DNA of 64,000 nucleotides from Caldicellulosiruptor hydrothermalis 108 (GCF_000166355.1 NC_014652.1:1710928-1774927); one strand, 5' to 3'; positions 28,584 through 36,667 are shown, counted from the first letter of the stretch. Numbers and translations are program-made. The notes: generated from the letters alone by a model not told the origin.

Positions 28584-28796
28584 TCATAAAATTTTATAGA
28601 ATTTTGCATTATGGATTAGCAAGAAATTTGCAAAGCTGAAAAACAAGCGAGGCGGAGGGTATGTTGGACGAATAAAAAATAAAAACGATTTTTGGACATG
28701 ATCAAGGCAATCTTTATACACTATTAAGTAAGCTCTATCTGTATGTGGGTTATAGTTAAAATCTTTTAAAGTTTGTTTGTAATCTTTAATATCCAT
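28584..28796 (-). CDS. Short ORF of unknown function, probably a truncated gene
   Basis: A 70-codon ORF with a strong GAGGAG Shine-Dalgarno about 8 nt before its ATG. The first 35 residues (MDIKDYKQTLKDFNYNPHTD...) look like an ordinary soluble protein. The second half is rich in Phe, Pro and Leu and reads as out-of-frame sequence, so the gene may be broken by a frameshift near 28690. I do not recognise the family. The rest of 28545-28948 shows no other gene. Confidence 0.3.
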   Translation of the reverse strand: MDIKDYKQTLKDFNYNPHTDRAYLIVYKDCLDHVQKSFLFFIRPTYPPPRLFFSFANFLLIHNAKFYKIL

Positions 28797-28948
28797 ATCA
28801 ACACTCTCCTCAAAATTAATTAAATATAGTATTCTCCATTTTTTAATTTTCTTTCAAAAACAATACAATTCCATAATAAATACAAAAAGAGTAAATATCG
28901 CCCAAAAAACCTTCTACAACTTTTTGACACTACCCTTTTATATGTTTA

Positions 28949-29740
28949 TCATCTTTGGTCCCCCTGGTTCCACCAACATATTGTCAATATATATCCACCT
29001 AACGAAGTGATTAAAAGACACACATAGCTTAAAATATTCAATTCTCTCCTAAGTTCTTCACCTGCCATTCCAGAATAAATTGCTGGAATGGTCCACGGGA
29101 AATATTGACCAAATCCAAGGTAGGGTGCAAAATTTGCCAATAATAATACCATTATTAGAAAACCAAGTGGTGCCAAATATCCTCGTGCTCGTAAAGCAAA
29201 AAACGAAATTGGTGTTCCGAGACTTATCACCATGCTTACTACCACAAAATATTTCTTAACAATTGATAATATGATATCATAATCCCATCTGGGTAATTTT
29301 AAAATTAAGCCAACAACAAAGCTTAAAATTAAATCTGAAATTGCCAGCATAACACACAACAAAAGATAGACAATATATTTAGAGTTTAAGATAACAGAGC
29401 GGGAAATAGGTAAAGAGAGCAAATCTCTATAAGTATTATCTGAGTATTCTCTACCAAAAACAAAACTTGCAACAAACCCAAATGCAATTATTCCAACCAA
29501 CCCAGTTCCTTGAGTAAGAAAGGTACCAAGATACGAAACCCAATCTACGGGTATGGAAAGCGTTGAAGTTTTTATTCTTAAAATACTTGATTCTGGAATC
29601 AAATTGGGATTTTCTATGAAGTACATTATAACACCACCCATTATGGGTACTAAAGCGTAGACCATAAAAACTATCCACACAATTATCGATCTCTTAAGTT
29701 TTTTTAATTCAACAATAGTTGCTATTAAAATATCTGCCAT
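28949..29740 (-). CDS. ABC-2 type transporter permease
   Basis: A 263-residue integral membrane protein with about six hydrophobic segments (for example SIIVWIVFMVYALVPIMGGV at 19-38). The conserved region GREYSDNTYRDLLSLPISR precedes the third segment, as in BcrB/LanE-type permeases. AAGGAGG lies upstream of the ATG. The matching ATPase gene is 3.8 kb away at 33540-34448 on the same strand, and two insertion sequences lie between, so I read this as one transporter whose operon was split. Confidence 0.82.
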   Translation of the reverse strand: MADILIATIVELKKLKRSIIVWIVFMVYALVPIMGGVIMYFIENPNLIPESSILRIKTSTLSIPVDWVSYLGTFLTQGTGLVGIIAFGFVASFVFGREYSDNTYRDLLSLPISRSVILNSKYIVYLLLCVMLAISDLILSFVVGLILKLPRWDYDIILSIVKKYFVVVSMVISLGTPISFFALRARGYLAPLGFLIMVLLLANFAPYLGFGQYFPWTIPAIYSGMAGEELRRELNILSYVCLLITSLGGYILTICWWNQGDQR

Positions 29741-29777
29741 TATTCATTCCTCCTTGTATAATTATTTTTAGCCTTTT

Positions 29778-29801
29778 GCAAAAACGCTCAAGATGAGCGT
29801 T
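29778..29801 (-). terminator. Terminator pointing at the ABC permease
   Basis: On the minus strand a perfect 7-bp stem (AACGCTC/GAGCGTT) with a 5-nt loop is followed by TTT. It lies between the transposase and the permease and would stop transcripts coming from the right. It is probably part of the left end of the insertion sequence, since a terminator inside a native two-gene operon would be odd. Confidence 0.55.
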
Positions 29802-29835
29802 ATCAAGCTTTACATAGAATCAAAAAAGACTGGTC

Positions 29836-29898
29836 ACCCTCCTCATAATTGTAGTAAAATATGATTATATAAAACAAATTTTCTACTATGAGGAGGGT
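29836..29898 (+). promoter_or_regulatory. Transposase leader hairpin that buries the Shine-Dalgarno
   Basis: ACCCTCCTCATA (29836-29847) is the perfect 12-bp complement of TATGAGGAGGGT (29887-29898). The right arm contains the GGAGGG ribosome-binding site of the transposase (ATG at 29905). A transcript that includes both arms would hide the site. IS10 and IS50 use this device to block translation from outside transcripts; that use here is inference. Confidence 0.6.
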
Positions 29899-29904
29899 TC
29901 CAAA

Positions 29905-31335
29905 ATGTTCAACACCAAACCTAAACAACTTTCTTTCATAGACCTATTCTCCCACCTAAAGGCTTCGGCTCTCTACAAGCCTGAAAGCCTCTTGGGCTTG
30001 TTCAATAAATTCATTGACTTGTCACATTATATACCTTCTTCTTTCTACAATGCCTACTACAAATATTTCGGTAAGCATAGATACTTTTCTTTAGAATCTA
30101 TGCTTTGTTGCTTCCTCGTCCAAAAATTGCTCAAACTCAATACTTTAACTCAGCTTCGTGCTGTCTTACTCAACTCATTCGAACTTCGCTCATTTTGTAA
30201 TCTTCATGGCAATGTCCCTTCTATCTCTACTCTCTCTCGCTTTAGAAAAATATTTGCAAGTGAAATCCATAAACTTTTTCAAAATATCTCTATCCATGCA
30301 CATAATATTTCCATCCAACAATGCCCTCAAGATTCTTCAATCTTAATCTTCGACACAACAGGTATTGTCCCAAAGGTTCGTGAAAACAATCCTAAATTCA
30401 TTCATCTACTGCTGAAAAATACCTCAAAAGCTAACCCTGAACTTCCCTCTGAAAAAGTCTACTCTCTCGTTTATTCTTCTTTGCCTAAAACTGCTAACGC
30501 TAATTCTAACATCCGTCTTATGTTTGTAAATGGCCATTTCTGCTGGGCTTTAAAATTTGCAGTCATTGCCAACGCTCTCGGTATCCCTTTAGCTTTAGTA
30601 CCTCTGTTTAACTATGATTCCCCTTCCTCTGACCCACAAGAAGCAAAAGCTATCTCCGACTCTAAAGGTTTAATTCCTTCGCTCGAAACTTTATTCTCTT
30701 ATATCCCCAAAAATTTCTCCACTTTCATCGCCGACAGTGCTTTGGATTCCCACAACATATACTCCACTTTAAAAAATACCTTTAACTTCTCCAAAATCGT
30801 TATTCCACTAAATACAAGAGCTTCTAAAAATACTACACCTACATCAGACCCCAATATCGTTATTTCTGAAGATGGTATCCCTATCTGCAAAAAGTTCAAC
30901 AAACCTTTTAAACCCGAAGGCAAATGTCAGGGTAAAAATCGCTCTTTGCGCCTTAAATGGACTTGCCCTATGTCACAATACAAAGATGGCAAACGCATCT
31001 GCTCTTGCCCTCAGCCTTGTACTACCTCTAAATCGGGTAGAATGTTCTATACATACCCAGATAACTTTCGCTCTTTCCCAGGTATCAACAGAAATTCACA
31101 AGAGTTTTTTGACCTCTACAAAAAACGTGTCGCTGTAGAGCAGACTATTTACCACCTGAAATCCTACATGGGCTCTGATACTATCTCTACTTATGACCAT
31201 ATTTCTATTTTCTCTGATTTCTTGCTATCTGCCATTACTTTCTCGCTCTTGTTTATTCTCGCTCACAATATCAAACTCTATTGCTCTAAATTGACTATCA
31301 AAAAACTTAACAAGCTCAAAAAACTTATCGCTTAA
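29905..31335 (+). CDS. DDE transposase (IS1182/IS4 superfamily type)
   Basis: A 476-residue transposase. The acidic triad can be placed at Asp150 (IFDTTG), Asp277 (FIADSALDS) and Glu412 (VAVEQTIYHLKSYMG, a YREK-like region). A Cys-rich insert (Cys341, 354, 366, 368, 372) lies between the second Asp and the Glu, as in IS1182-like proteins, and the C-terminus is hydrophobic. GGAGGG lies 7 nt before the ATG. The frame is intact, so the element may be active. The exact IS family is tentative. Confidence 0.85.
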   Translation: MFNTKPKQLSFIDLFSHLKASALYKPESLLGLFNKFIDLSHYIPSSFYNAYYKYFGKHRYFSLESMLCCFLVQKLLKLNTLTQLRAVLLNSFELRSFCNLHGNVPSISTLSRFRKIFASEIHKLFQNISIHAHNISIQQCPQDSSILIFDTTGIVPKVRENNPKFIHLLLKNTSKANPELPSEKVYSLVYSSLPKTANANSNIRLMFVNGHFCWALKFAVIANALGIPLALVPLFNYDSPSSDPQEAKAISDSKGLIPSLETLFSYIPKNFSTFIADSALDSHNIYSTLKNTFNFSKIVIPLNTRASKNTTPTSDPNIVISEDGIPICKKFNKPFKPEGKCQGKNRSLRLKWTCPMSQYKDGKRICSCPQPCTTSKSGRMFYTYPDNFRSFPGINRNSQEFFDLYKKRVAVEQTIYHLKSYMGSDTISTYDHISIFSDFLLSAITFSLLFILAHNIKLYCSKLTIKKLNKLKKLIA

Positions 31336-31704
31336 TACTACTATTTTTTAAATCTATTTCTTACAAAAAATTTCTGGTTTTGTTTTTACTTAACCTTCTA
31401 AAACAAGGAGTTAAGAAGGCTTAGGATATTATTGTCTTTTTTGAAGTTGTTAATTTTTGTCATATGTTTGTTGCTGATTATTTTTGTTGGTATTGATAAT
31501 ATTTGGTTTTCACTTCTCTTTTCTTTTTGTATCTTGATTGTATTTCATGTTAGTATTGGTGCCTTTTACCTTCAATCACCACCTATTTTGCAAACGCCTA
31601 TAATTATTTTCGTAAGACACATCAAAAAAATTCCAATAAAATAACAACCAAAGTTTCGGTTAACATAAGATTTTAAGACGCATCGACTAAAATAACATTT
31701 CTAA
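31336..31704. other. Spacer between the two insertion sequences
   Basis: About 370 bp holding the right end of the DDE element and the unknown left limit of the IS110 element. A hydrophobic ORF at 31432-31644 starts at TTG without a ribosome-binding site and looks like chance. I see no remnant of the split ABC operon here on either strand. Confidence 0.4.
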
Positions 31705-32035
31705 TCCATCCTCTTTGAGAGGAAAGCAGCGCAAAATCACTTCTCGCTGCTTGTGGCTTCTAATCTTTAGCCACTTTTTAAACACTATCTTTAACGCTGG
31801 CCTCTTGCCAGCCTTGCTAACTTTGATATAATTCTTTCTATCTGGGCATGGAATTTAATGTCCTTACCCCCCTGGGTGCGGATTTTTAAATCCCGCTTAC
31901 CCGCAAACGAGACTATTATTCCATTCCAGGTAAGTCTAAACTATTTGGCTGGTTGAGGCCAGCTTAAAACCTAATTAAAGCTGGTTCCTCGTATCACTTG
32001 CAAGGTTGTATACTTACCTTCGCTCGGAATGGAAA
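31705..32035 (+). ncRNA. Candidate bridge RNA of the IS110-family element
   Basis: A non-coding segment just 5' of the IS110 transposase, full of strong hairpins: CCTCT/AGAGG (31710-31722), GCAGCG/CGCTGC (31726-31750), GTGGCT/AGCCAC (31753-31774), GCTGGC/GCCAGC (31796-31812), a three-part stem at 31874-31902, and GCTGG/CCAGC (31948-31963). CCATTCC and GGTAAGT (31921-31935) pair at long range with ACTTACC (32012-32018) and GGAATGG (32026-32032), enclosing a large domain. IS110-group elements encode their guide (bridge) RNA in this position. Calling this segment that RNA is inference, and its ends are not determined. Confidence 0.6.
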
Positions 32036-32085
32036 ACTCATGCCCTAATTCAATTTTAAAACTACTTACGAGGAGGTCTTACGCC

Positions 32086-33378
32086 ATGAACTTAAAACCT
32101 ATTGCCGGGATTGATGTCTCTAAATATTTCAGCGAAATGGTGGTTATCTCTCCTACAAATGAAATAATCGCTCGCTTGACTATCCATCACAACAATCCCT
32201 CTGACTTTGATAGGGCTATCGAAATCCTTAAAAAAGTTGAAGAGGATTTCGCGGCTCGCCCTACCATCGTCATGGAAGCCACAGGGCATTACCACAAAAT
32301 CCTCTCCCGCTTCTTTACTTCTAATGGCTGGGATGTTGCAATTATCAACCCCATCCAATCTAATTCTATCAAAAATGCGGGAGTTAGAAAAGTAAAAAAT
32401 GATAAAATTGATGCCCTGTGGATTGCCTTAACTTTCAGACTTACTAACTCTACTACAGCACAACCTTCATCTGAAATCCTTGACTGCTTGAAAAACCTAT
32501 GCCGTCAGTATTACAACCTCAGCGATGAGTTAACCTCTTACAAATATAGACTTACTTCTGTCGTCGACCAAATTATGCTCAATTTCAAAGAGGTCTTCCC
32601 TGACATTTGCTCTAAAACATCTTTGGCTATACTTGAAAACTACCCCACTCCAAACGATATCTTGGGCGCTGACACCGAAAAACTTATTTCCATCATTCAG
32701 CAAACTTCTAAAAAAAGCTACCAATGGGCTAAAGAAAAATACGAACTACTCATTGCAAAAGCTAAAGAATTTAAGTCTTTTTCTATCTCCAACTTGGCAA
32801 ATGTTACTATGCTTAAAGTCTATATTAACATGGTCTTAACTTTACAGCAAAACATCGACAAAATTTTTGAATCCATAAATCAACTTGTTCAGCAGTCTTC
32901 ACAGACTCAGCCTTCTATATCCGAAAATATTAACCTTCTTCAATCTATCCCCGGCATAGGTTTTCTATCCGCTGCAACTATCCTTGCTGAAATAGGTGAT
33001 TTCGAAAAATTTTCAAAACCCAATAAACTTGTTGCCTTCTTTGGCATTGATCCTTCCGTAAATCAATCCGGGCAATTTGTCGGCACAAAAAACAAAATGT
33101 CTAAACGTGGCTCTAAAATCTTGCGAAGAATCTTATTTACAATTGCTCTTGCTAATATCAGAACCAAAAGAGATTCTAAGCCTTGTAATCCTGTGCTATT
33201 CGAATACTATCAGAAAAAATGCCAACAAAAGCCTAAAAAAGTTGCATTAGGCGCTGTTATGAGAAAAATTATTTGTATCATCTTTGCTGTTATGCGTGAT
33301 AAAAAACCTTTTGAACTTAGAACTCCTGAGGAACATATTCGAAGATGCTTTAATAACACTGCTGTTTATTGCGTATAA
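32086..33378 (+). CDS. IS110-family DEDD transposase (recombinase)
   Basis: A 430-residue RuvC-like recombinase. The N-terminal DEDD residues are visible as Asp10 (AGIDVSKYF), Glu64 (VMEATGHYH), and Asp106 and Asp109 (KNDKIDALW). After a coiled-coil middle (about 150-280), the Transposase_20 domain (LLQSIPGIGFLSAATILAE, then VAFFGIDPSVNQSGQF and KMSKRGSKILRR) carries the serine region. I start at ATG 32086, with GAGGAGG 9 nt upstream; the in-frame start at 32029 lies inside the structured leader. The frame is intact. Confidence 0.93.
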   Translation: MNLKPIAGIDVSKYFSEMVVISPTNEIIARLTIHHNNPSDFDRAIEILKKVEEDFAARPTIVMEATGHYHKILSRFFTSNGWDVAIINPIQSNSIKNAGVRKVKNDKIDALWIALTFRLTNSTTAQPSSEILDCLKNLCRQYYNLSDELTSYKYRLTSVVDQIMLNFKEVFPDICSKTSLAILENYPTPNDILGADTEKLISIIQQTSKKSYQWAKEKYELLIAKAKEFKSFSISNLANVTMLKVYINMVLTLQQNIDKIFESINQLVQQSSQTQPSISENINLLQSIPGIGFLSAATILAEIGDFEKFSKPNKLVAFFGIDPSVNQSGQFVGTKNKMSKRGSKILRRILFTIALANIRTKRDSKPCNPVLFEYYQKKCQQKPKKVALGAVMRKIICIIFAVMRDKKPFELRTPEEHIRRCFNNTAVYCV

Positions 33379-33539
33379 ATAGTTGTTTTATTAATGAAAC
33401 ATTAGTTAACCATAATATGTGCTCAGCCTCCATATGTTATGTCAACTTCTAATGGATGGCTTACCTTCTTATACCCTTTTAAAAGAATTTTCTACCATAA
33501 AATGTTATCAAAAATTTTTTAAAAAACTCTTGACTTTAA

Positions 33540-34448
33540 TTAGCTGGTCTCGTTTCTTATGTTTCTGATAAAGAAAGATTCTAAATCCTCTTCAAAAGGA
33601 TAGAGTTTATACGGAGGCAAGCCATTATTTGTTAGGAACTTACATATTTCGTCAGATCTACTTAATGCTCTCTCATCTAAAATTTCAATTTCATTTTTGG
33701 TGTTTATAGACGGTACCCATCCTTTTTGCTTTAATAGTTCTATAGCTTTATAATTATCTTTTGTAGAAATCACTAATCTCTTTTTGAGTTGCTTTTCTAA
33801 TTGCACAGATGTTAGTTCTTTTACAAGTTTTCCCCTATGAATAATTCCTATTTTTGTTGCTATCTTTGCAAGCTCGGCAAGAATATGACTTGAAACAAAA
33901 ATTGTAGTTCCATTTTGAGAAAGCTCTCTCAGCATTTCTCTTACTTCAATTATCCCAATAGGATCTAATCCATTTAGCGGTTCGTCCAAAATTAGCAATT
34001 TAGGTTTATGGATTAACGCCTTTGCAAGTCCTAACCTTTGTAAGTTACCAAGTGATAAATTTTTTGCAAGTATATTCTGATACTCATTAAGTTTCAATTT
34101 TTCTATAATGTTATCTATAAGTGTCTTTTCTTTAAGTTTCCTTAACATAAAAAATAATTCCAGATTTTCTCTAACAGTAAGATTAGGGTAAGCATATGTG
34201 GATTCTACTATGTATCCTATATCATTCCACTGCTCAAAACCTTTAGCTATATCCTTTCCAAACAAAAATACTTTTCCATCAGTTGGTTTCATCATTCTAA
34301 GCAACATTCGTATTGTTGTAGTTTTTCCAGCACCATTCAAGCCTACAAATCCGTAAATTTCTCCCTCTTCTATCTCAATATTAATTTTATTAACAGCTAT
34401 AAAACTTTTGAATTTTTTACTTAAATCTTCTGTGATTATTACTTTCAT
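33540..34448 (-). CDS. ABC transporter ATPase, BcrA/LanF (bacitracin/lantibiotic immunity) type
   Basis: A 302-residue ATP-binding protein. The Walker A is GLNGAGKTTT (residues 36-45) and the Walker B is LLILDEPLNGLDP. The signature is LSLGNLQRLGLAKAL, a variant typical of the BcrA/LanF immunity branch instead of LSGGQ. SSHILAELA follows, with about 80 C-terminal residues. The ATG at 34448 has GGAGGAGA about 6 nt upstream; the longer frame to 34526 is not needed. Its permease partner lies beyond two insertion sequences at 28949-29740. Export of a peptide antibiotic is the family role, not shown here. Confidence 0.86.
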   Translation of the reverse strand: MKVIITEDLSKKFKSFIAVNKINIEIEEGEIYGFVGLNGAGKTTTIRMLLRMMKPTDGKVFLFGKDIAKGFEQWNDIGYIVESTYAYPNLTVRENLELFFMLRKLKEKTLIDNIIEKLKLNEYQNILAKNLSLGNLQRLGLAKALIHKPKLLILDEPLNGLDPIGIIEVREMLRELSQNGTTIFVSSHILAELAKIATKIGIIHRGKLVKELTSVQLEKQLKKRLVISTKDNYKAIELLKQKGWVPSINTKNEIEILDERALSRSDEICKFLTNNGLPPYKLYPFEEDLESFFIRNIRNETS

Positions 34449-34745
34449 TTCTATCTCCTCCAAAAACATATTGCCTAATGAGTTGTGTGTATTTATCATA
34501 CTTCCTCTTTTATTTGATTTTCTCAAAACTCATAAGATTTGAGATAGTTTCTCAATAAAAAAGATATTCAAAAATCTTTAACATCAATACTTTGTATCCC
34601 TTGTGTTTTTGTGTTCTCGTATTTTTGAAATTTTATCACAAGGAAATATCTCTCTATCTCTCCCATAGATATTTTTTCTTATAATAGTTACATTCTTCTA
34701 TGCAACAACTTCATCGAAAAAAAAAGACATATTTAGCTCACTCAC

Positions 34746-34796
34746 CTATTCAATTTCTTTTAAATAAAGCCATAAACATACGGGACAACATGGCAT
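34746..34796 (-). CDS. Possible 16-residue Cys-rich peptide
   Basis: ATG at 34796 follows AAGAGG at 7-nt spacing and encodes MPCCPVCLWLYLKEIE. It lies between the 59-residue gene and the ABC ATPase, on the same strand. It could be a mini-peptide, a leader peptide, or part of a decayed gene: another short open stretch (MSFFFDEVVA) follows at once. Nothing else supports coding. Confidence 0.2.
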   Translation of the reverse strand: MPCCPVCLWLYLKEIE

Positions 34797-34872
34797 AAAT
34801 ATCCTCTTAACCACGGTATATTTTCTACCGTTAAATAATTCAATAATTTGTTATGTCTGATAAAGGTATATT

Positions 34873-35052
34873 TTAGCCCAATCCTCTTTTTAGATCCAAA
34901 TCTTTAAAACCATCATCTACGGTTTTAGAAAAACCATCTTTTCTTTCATACTTAATTGGTTCACCATTTTCATCAAACAGAAAAATTCTTATATACTTTT
35001 TTATACTTTCTTGTGGAGTAATATTATCATTTGTATTTTTATAATCAATCAT
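34873..35052 (-). CDS. Small protein of unknown function (59 residues)
   Basis: A short gene with a strong GGGGAGG Shine-Dalgarno 8 nt before ATG 35052. The product begins MIDYKNTNDNITPQES and continues KKYIRIFLFDENGEPIKYER, then KDGFSKTVDDGFKDLDLKRG. It is hydrophilic, has no Cys, and could form a beta hairpin around FLFDENGEPIKY. It is the first ORF upstream of the ABC ATPase and probably shares its transcript. I do not recognise the family. A bacteriocin-like or regulatory peptide is possible because of the immunity-type transporter, but nothing proves it. Confidence 0.55.
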   Translation of the reverse strand: MIDYKNTNDNITPQESIKKYIRIFLFDENGEPIKYERKDGFSKTVDDGFKDLDLKRGLG

Positions 35053-35271
35053 AATAAAAACCTCCCCTAATAAAATGTAATACTACTTATATATTCTCCA
35101 AAAATGTAAGCTGTCCCTTTTAATTCCCATTAAAAATTTTTTCTTTACCCTTCTTTTTATGATTTAGATACATTATTTTTATTTTCTTACATAATTTCAA
35201 CATAGCACATTAATACTTATGGCATTATAAAAGTTAAAAAAAACTATTCTTAAAATTTCTGATATAAAGTT

Positions 35272-35301
35272 TTTACACCTGTAATTAACACATGTTATAA
35301 T
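35272..35301 (+). promoter_or_regulatory. Promoter of the hic locus
   Basis: TTTACA (35272-35277) and TATAAT (35296-35301) are 18 bases apart. The imperfect palindrome AACACATGTT overlaps the -10 and could be a HicB operator; that is inference, since HicB proteins with ribbon-helix-helix tails repress their own promoters. Confidence 0.6.
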
Positions 35302-35326
35302 ACAGCTATAGAAGGAGAAGGTGAAC

Positions 35327-35399
35327 TTGAAACCAAAGGAATTAATAAAAAATACTCAAAAAAGATGGATGGTATGAAGTTAGACAGAAAGGAAGTTAG
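35327..35399 (+). pseudogene. hicA: HicA toxin remnant (frameshifted and truncated)
   Basis: TTG 35327, after AAGGAG, begins MKPKELIKNTQ, the HicA N-terminus. A run of six A at 35358-35363 then shifts the frame, and the shifted frame reads KDGWYEVRQKGS, the next HicA motif. A TAG stop follows exactly where the catalytic His of KGSHHQ should come. So the toxin has lost its frame, its active site and its C-terminal half. The hicB ATG lies four bases after this stop. Confidence 0.8.
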
Positions 35400-35402
35400 A
35401 TA

Positions 35403-35813
35403 ATGGCAGATAAATACATTTTCCCAGCTATTTTTGAACCGAGTGAAAACGGTGGATATCGTGTTACTTTCCCCGATTTACCTGGATGCATAACAGAAGG
35501 CAAAACACTTGAAGAAGCTTTATATATGGCTAAAGATGCTTTGGAATTACATTTATATGGCTTAGAAGAAGACAACGAGGAAATCCCTGAACCTACTCCA
35601 CCTGAAAAGTTAGATATTCCAAAAGGTGCTTTTGTTGTTCCAATTGTTGTTTATATGCCACCAGTGAGAGAAGAAATGGCAAACAAAAGTGTAAATAAGA
35701 CTGTAACCTTACCAAGGTGGTTAAATAAAGCTGCCGAAGAAGCTCATATTAATTTTTCTCAAGTTTTACAGCAAGCCTTAAAAGAAAAGCTCGGTATAAA
35801 AGACCGTAATTAG
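35403..35813 (+). CDS. hicB: HicB-family antitoxin with ribbon-helix-helix tail
   Basis: A 136-residue antitoxin. The N-terminal HicB domain reads YIFPAIFEPSENGGYRVTFP and DLPGCITEGKTLEEAL (residues 5-70). A Pro-rich linker leads to a C-terminal DNA-binding segment, NKTVTLPRWLNKAAEEAHI (about 98-132). The start is ATG 35403 after AAAGGAAG. Its cognate toxin is only a remnant, so it is an orphan antitoxin and may serve now as a repressor. Confidence 0.88.
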   Translation: MADKYIFPAIFEPSENGGYRVTFPDLPGCITEGKTLEEALYMAKDALELHLYGLEEDNEEIPEPTPPEKLDIPKGAFVVPIVVYMPPVREEMANKSVNKTVTLPRWLNKAAEEAHINFSQVLQQALKEKLGIKDRN

Positions 35814-35838
35814 AAGGACTGACTTCTCATTTTTTTTT
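35811..35838 (+). terminator. Weak terminator after hicB
   Basis: A 5-bp stem (AGAAG/CTTCT, 6-nt loop) is followed by CATTTTTTTTT at 35828-35838. It overlaps the hicB stop. The stem is short but the U-tract is strong. Confidence 0.45.
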
Positions 35839-35941
35839 AAAAGCCATTAATTCTTGGCTTCTCAAACAGATAACTGAGTTTCATTACTTTAGCTTTGTTT
35901 ATTCCTCGGCAAAAAGGAAAAGAAAGTAAATTTGTTAGTTT

Positions 35942-36526
35942 TTACAACACCTCTTTGATTAGGGCAAAATCTATTTCAAGGTCTTCAAAGATACAAACCT
36001 TGACCTTGTCACTGAAGGTGTAAACTTCTGGCGGCAGATAATCTTCATTGTCTTTGAGTCTGTATACCAAAATTGTTTGGTTGTTTGGATTTACAATCCA
36101 ATATTCTTTGACTTTAAACTGTGTGTAAAGATTGAGTTTTCGGATATAATCATGTGAAAAATTGCTCTCTGATACAACCTCAATTATCATCTCAGGAGCT
36201 CCAACACAGCCTCTTTCAGTAGTAAGTTTTTTCTTATCACATATGATTGATATATCAGGCTGGACAACATTTGTTGCTTTGCTCTCATCCTGCCCTTCCT
36301 CTACAAGGACAACATCAAACGGAGCTGTGTATAACTTGCAGGACTTATTAGAAGATTTGAGATAATTTTTTATCAATGTTGCAAGCTCTATTACAATTTC
36401 CTGGTGTACCCTTGACGGTACAGGGCCCATATCATAAATAACACCATCAATAAGCTCTACCCTTGCGTCTTCAGGCAGCTCAAGGTAATCTGCATAGGTA
36501 TAAACCTTAGGTATCCTTGCTTCCAT
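35942..36526 (-). CDS. Uma2-family (DUF820) PD-(D/E)XK nuclease-fold protein
   Basis: A 194-residue member of the Uma2 family. The N-terminus YTYADYLELPEDARVELIDG is the family signature. The nuclease-like core follows: VQPDISIICD, PEMIIEVVSESN and KEYWIVNPNNQTI. The acidic residues of the PD-(D/E)XK site appear intact. Its biological role is not established. It stands alone between hicB and the CoA-binding protein terminator, without an operon partner. Confidence 0.88.
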   Translation of the reverse strand: MEARIPKVYTYADYLELPEDARVELIDGVIYDMGPVPSRVHQEIVIELATLIKNYLKSSNKSCKLYTAPFDVVLVEEGQDESKATNVVQPDISIICDKKKLTTERGCVGAPEMIIEVVSESNFSHDYIRKLNLYTQFKVKEYWIVNPNNQTILVYRLKDNEDYLPPEVYTFSDKVKVCIFEDLEIDFALIKEVL

Positions 36527-36667
36527 TTAAATCACCTTTTTCTTAGATTTTGTTCATAAGATTTAAATCATTTATCAGCTCTACTTTCCATAATGGAATT
36601 ACATATCTTAAAATATTCTATCACATTGTAAAAAGTTTGTCTTCATCTTCACCTACTCAAAATACTC

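Larger units (their letters stand above)
29769..31423 (+). mobile_element. Insertion sequence with a DDE transposase (boundaries approximate)
   Basis: One transposase gene (29905-31335) with about 130 bp of leader and 90 bp of trailer. The bounds given rest on a weak imperfect terminal repeat (TTAGCCTTTTG at the left against the complement of AAGAAGGCTTA at the right, 8 of 11) and on the permease Shine-Dalgarno at about 29750, which must lie outside. No target-site duplication is visible, so the ends are uncertain by some tens of bases. Confidence 0.5.
31650..33500 (+). mobile_element. IS110-family insertion sequence (boundaries approximate)
   Basis: A DEDD transposase with a long structured 5' non-coding end and a short 3' end, and no clear terminal inverted repeats, as expected for the IS110 group. 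It lies between the DDE element and the ABC ATPase. The limits are set only by the last clearly foreign features on each side. Confidence 0.6.

Noticed and set aside
29769-31423. Strong terminal inverted repeats and target duplication for the DDE element
   Set aside because: Only an 8-of-11 match was found and no duplicated flank; used only to set approximate bounds.
31432-31644. Hydrophobic 70-codon ORF between the two insertion sequences
   Set aside because: It starts at TTG without a ribosome-binding site, and its composition follows the T-rich base content; no conserved motif.
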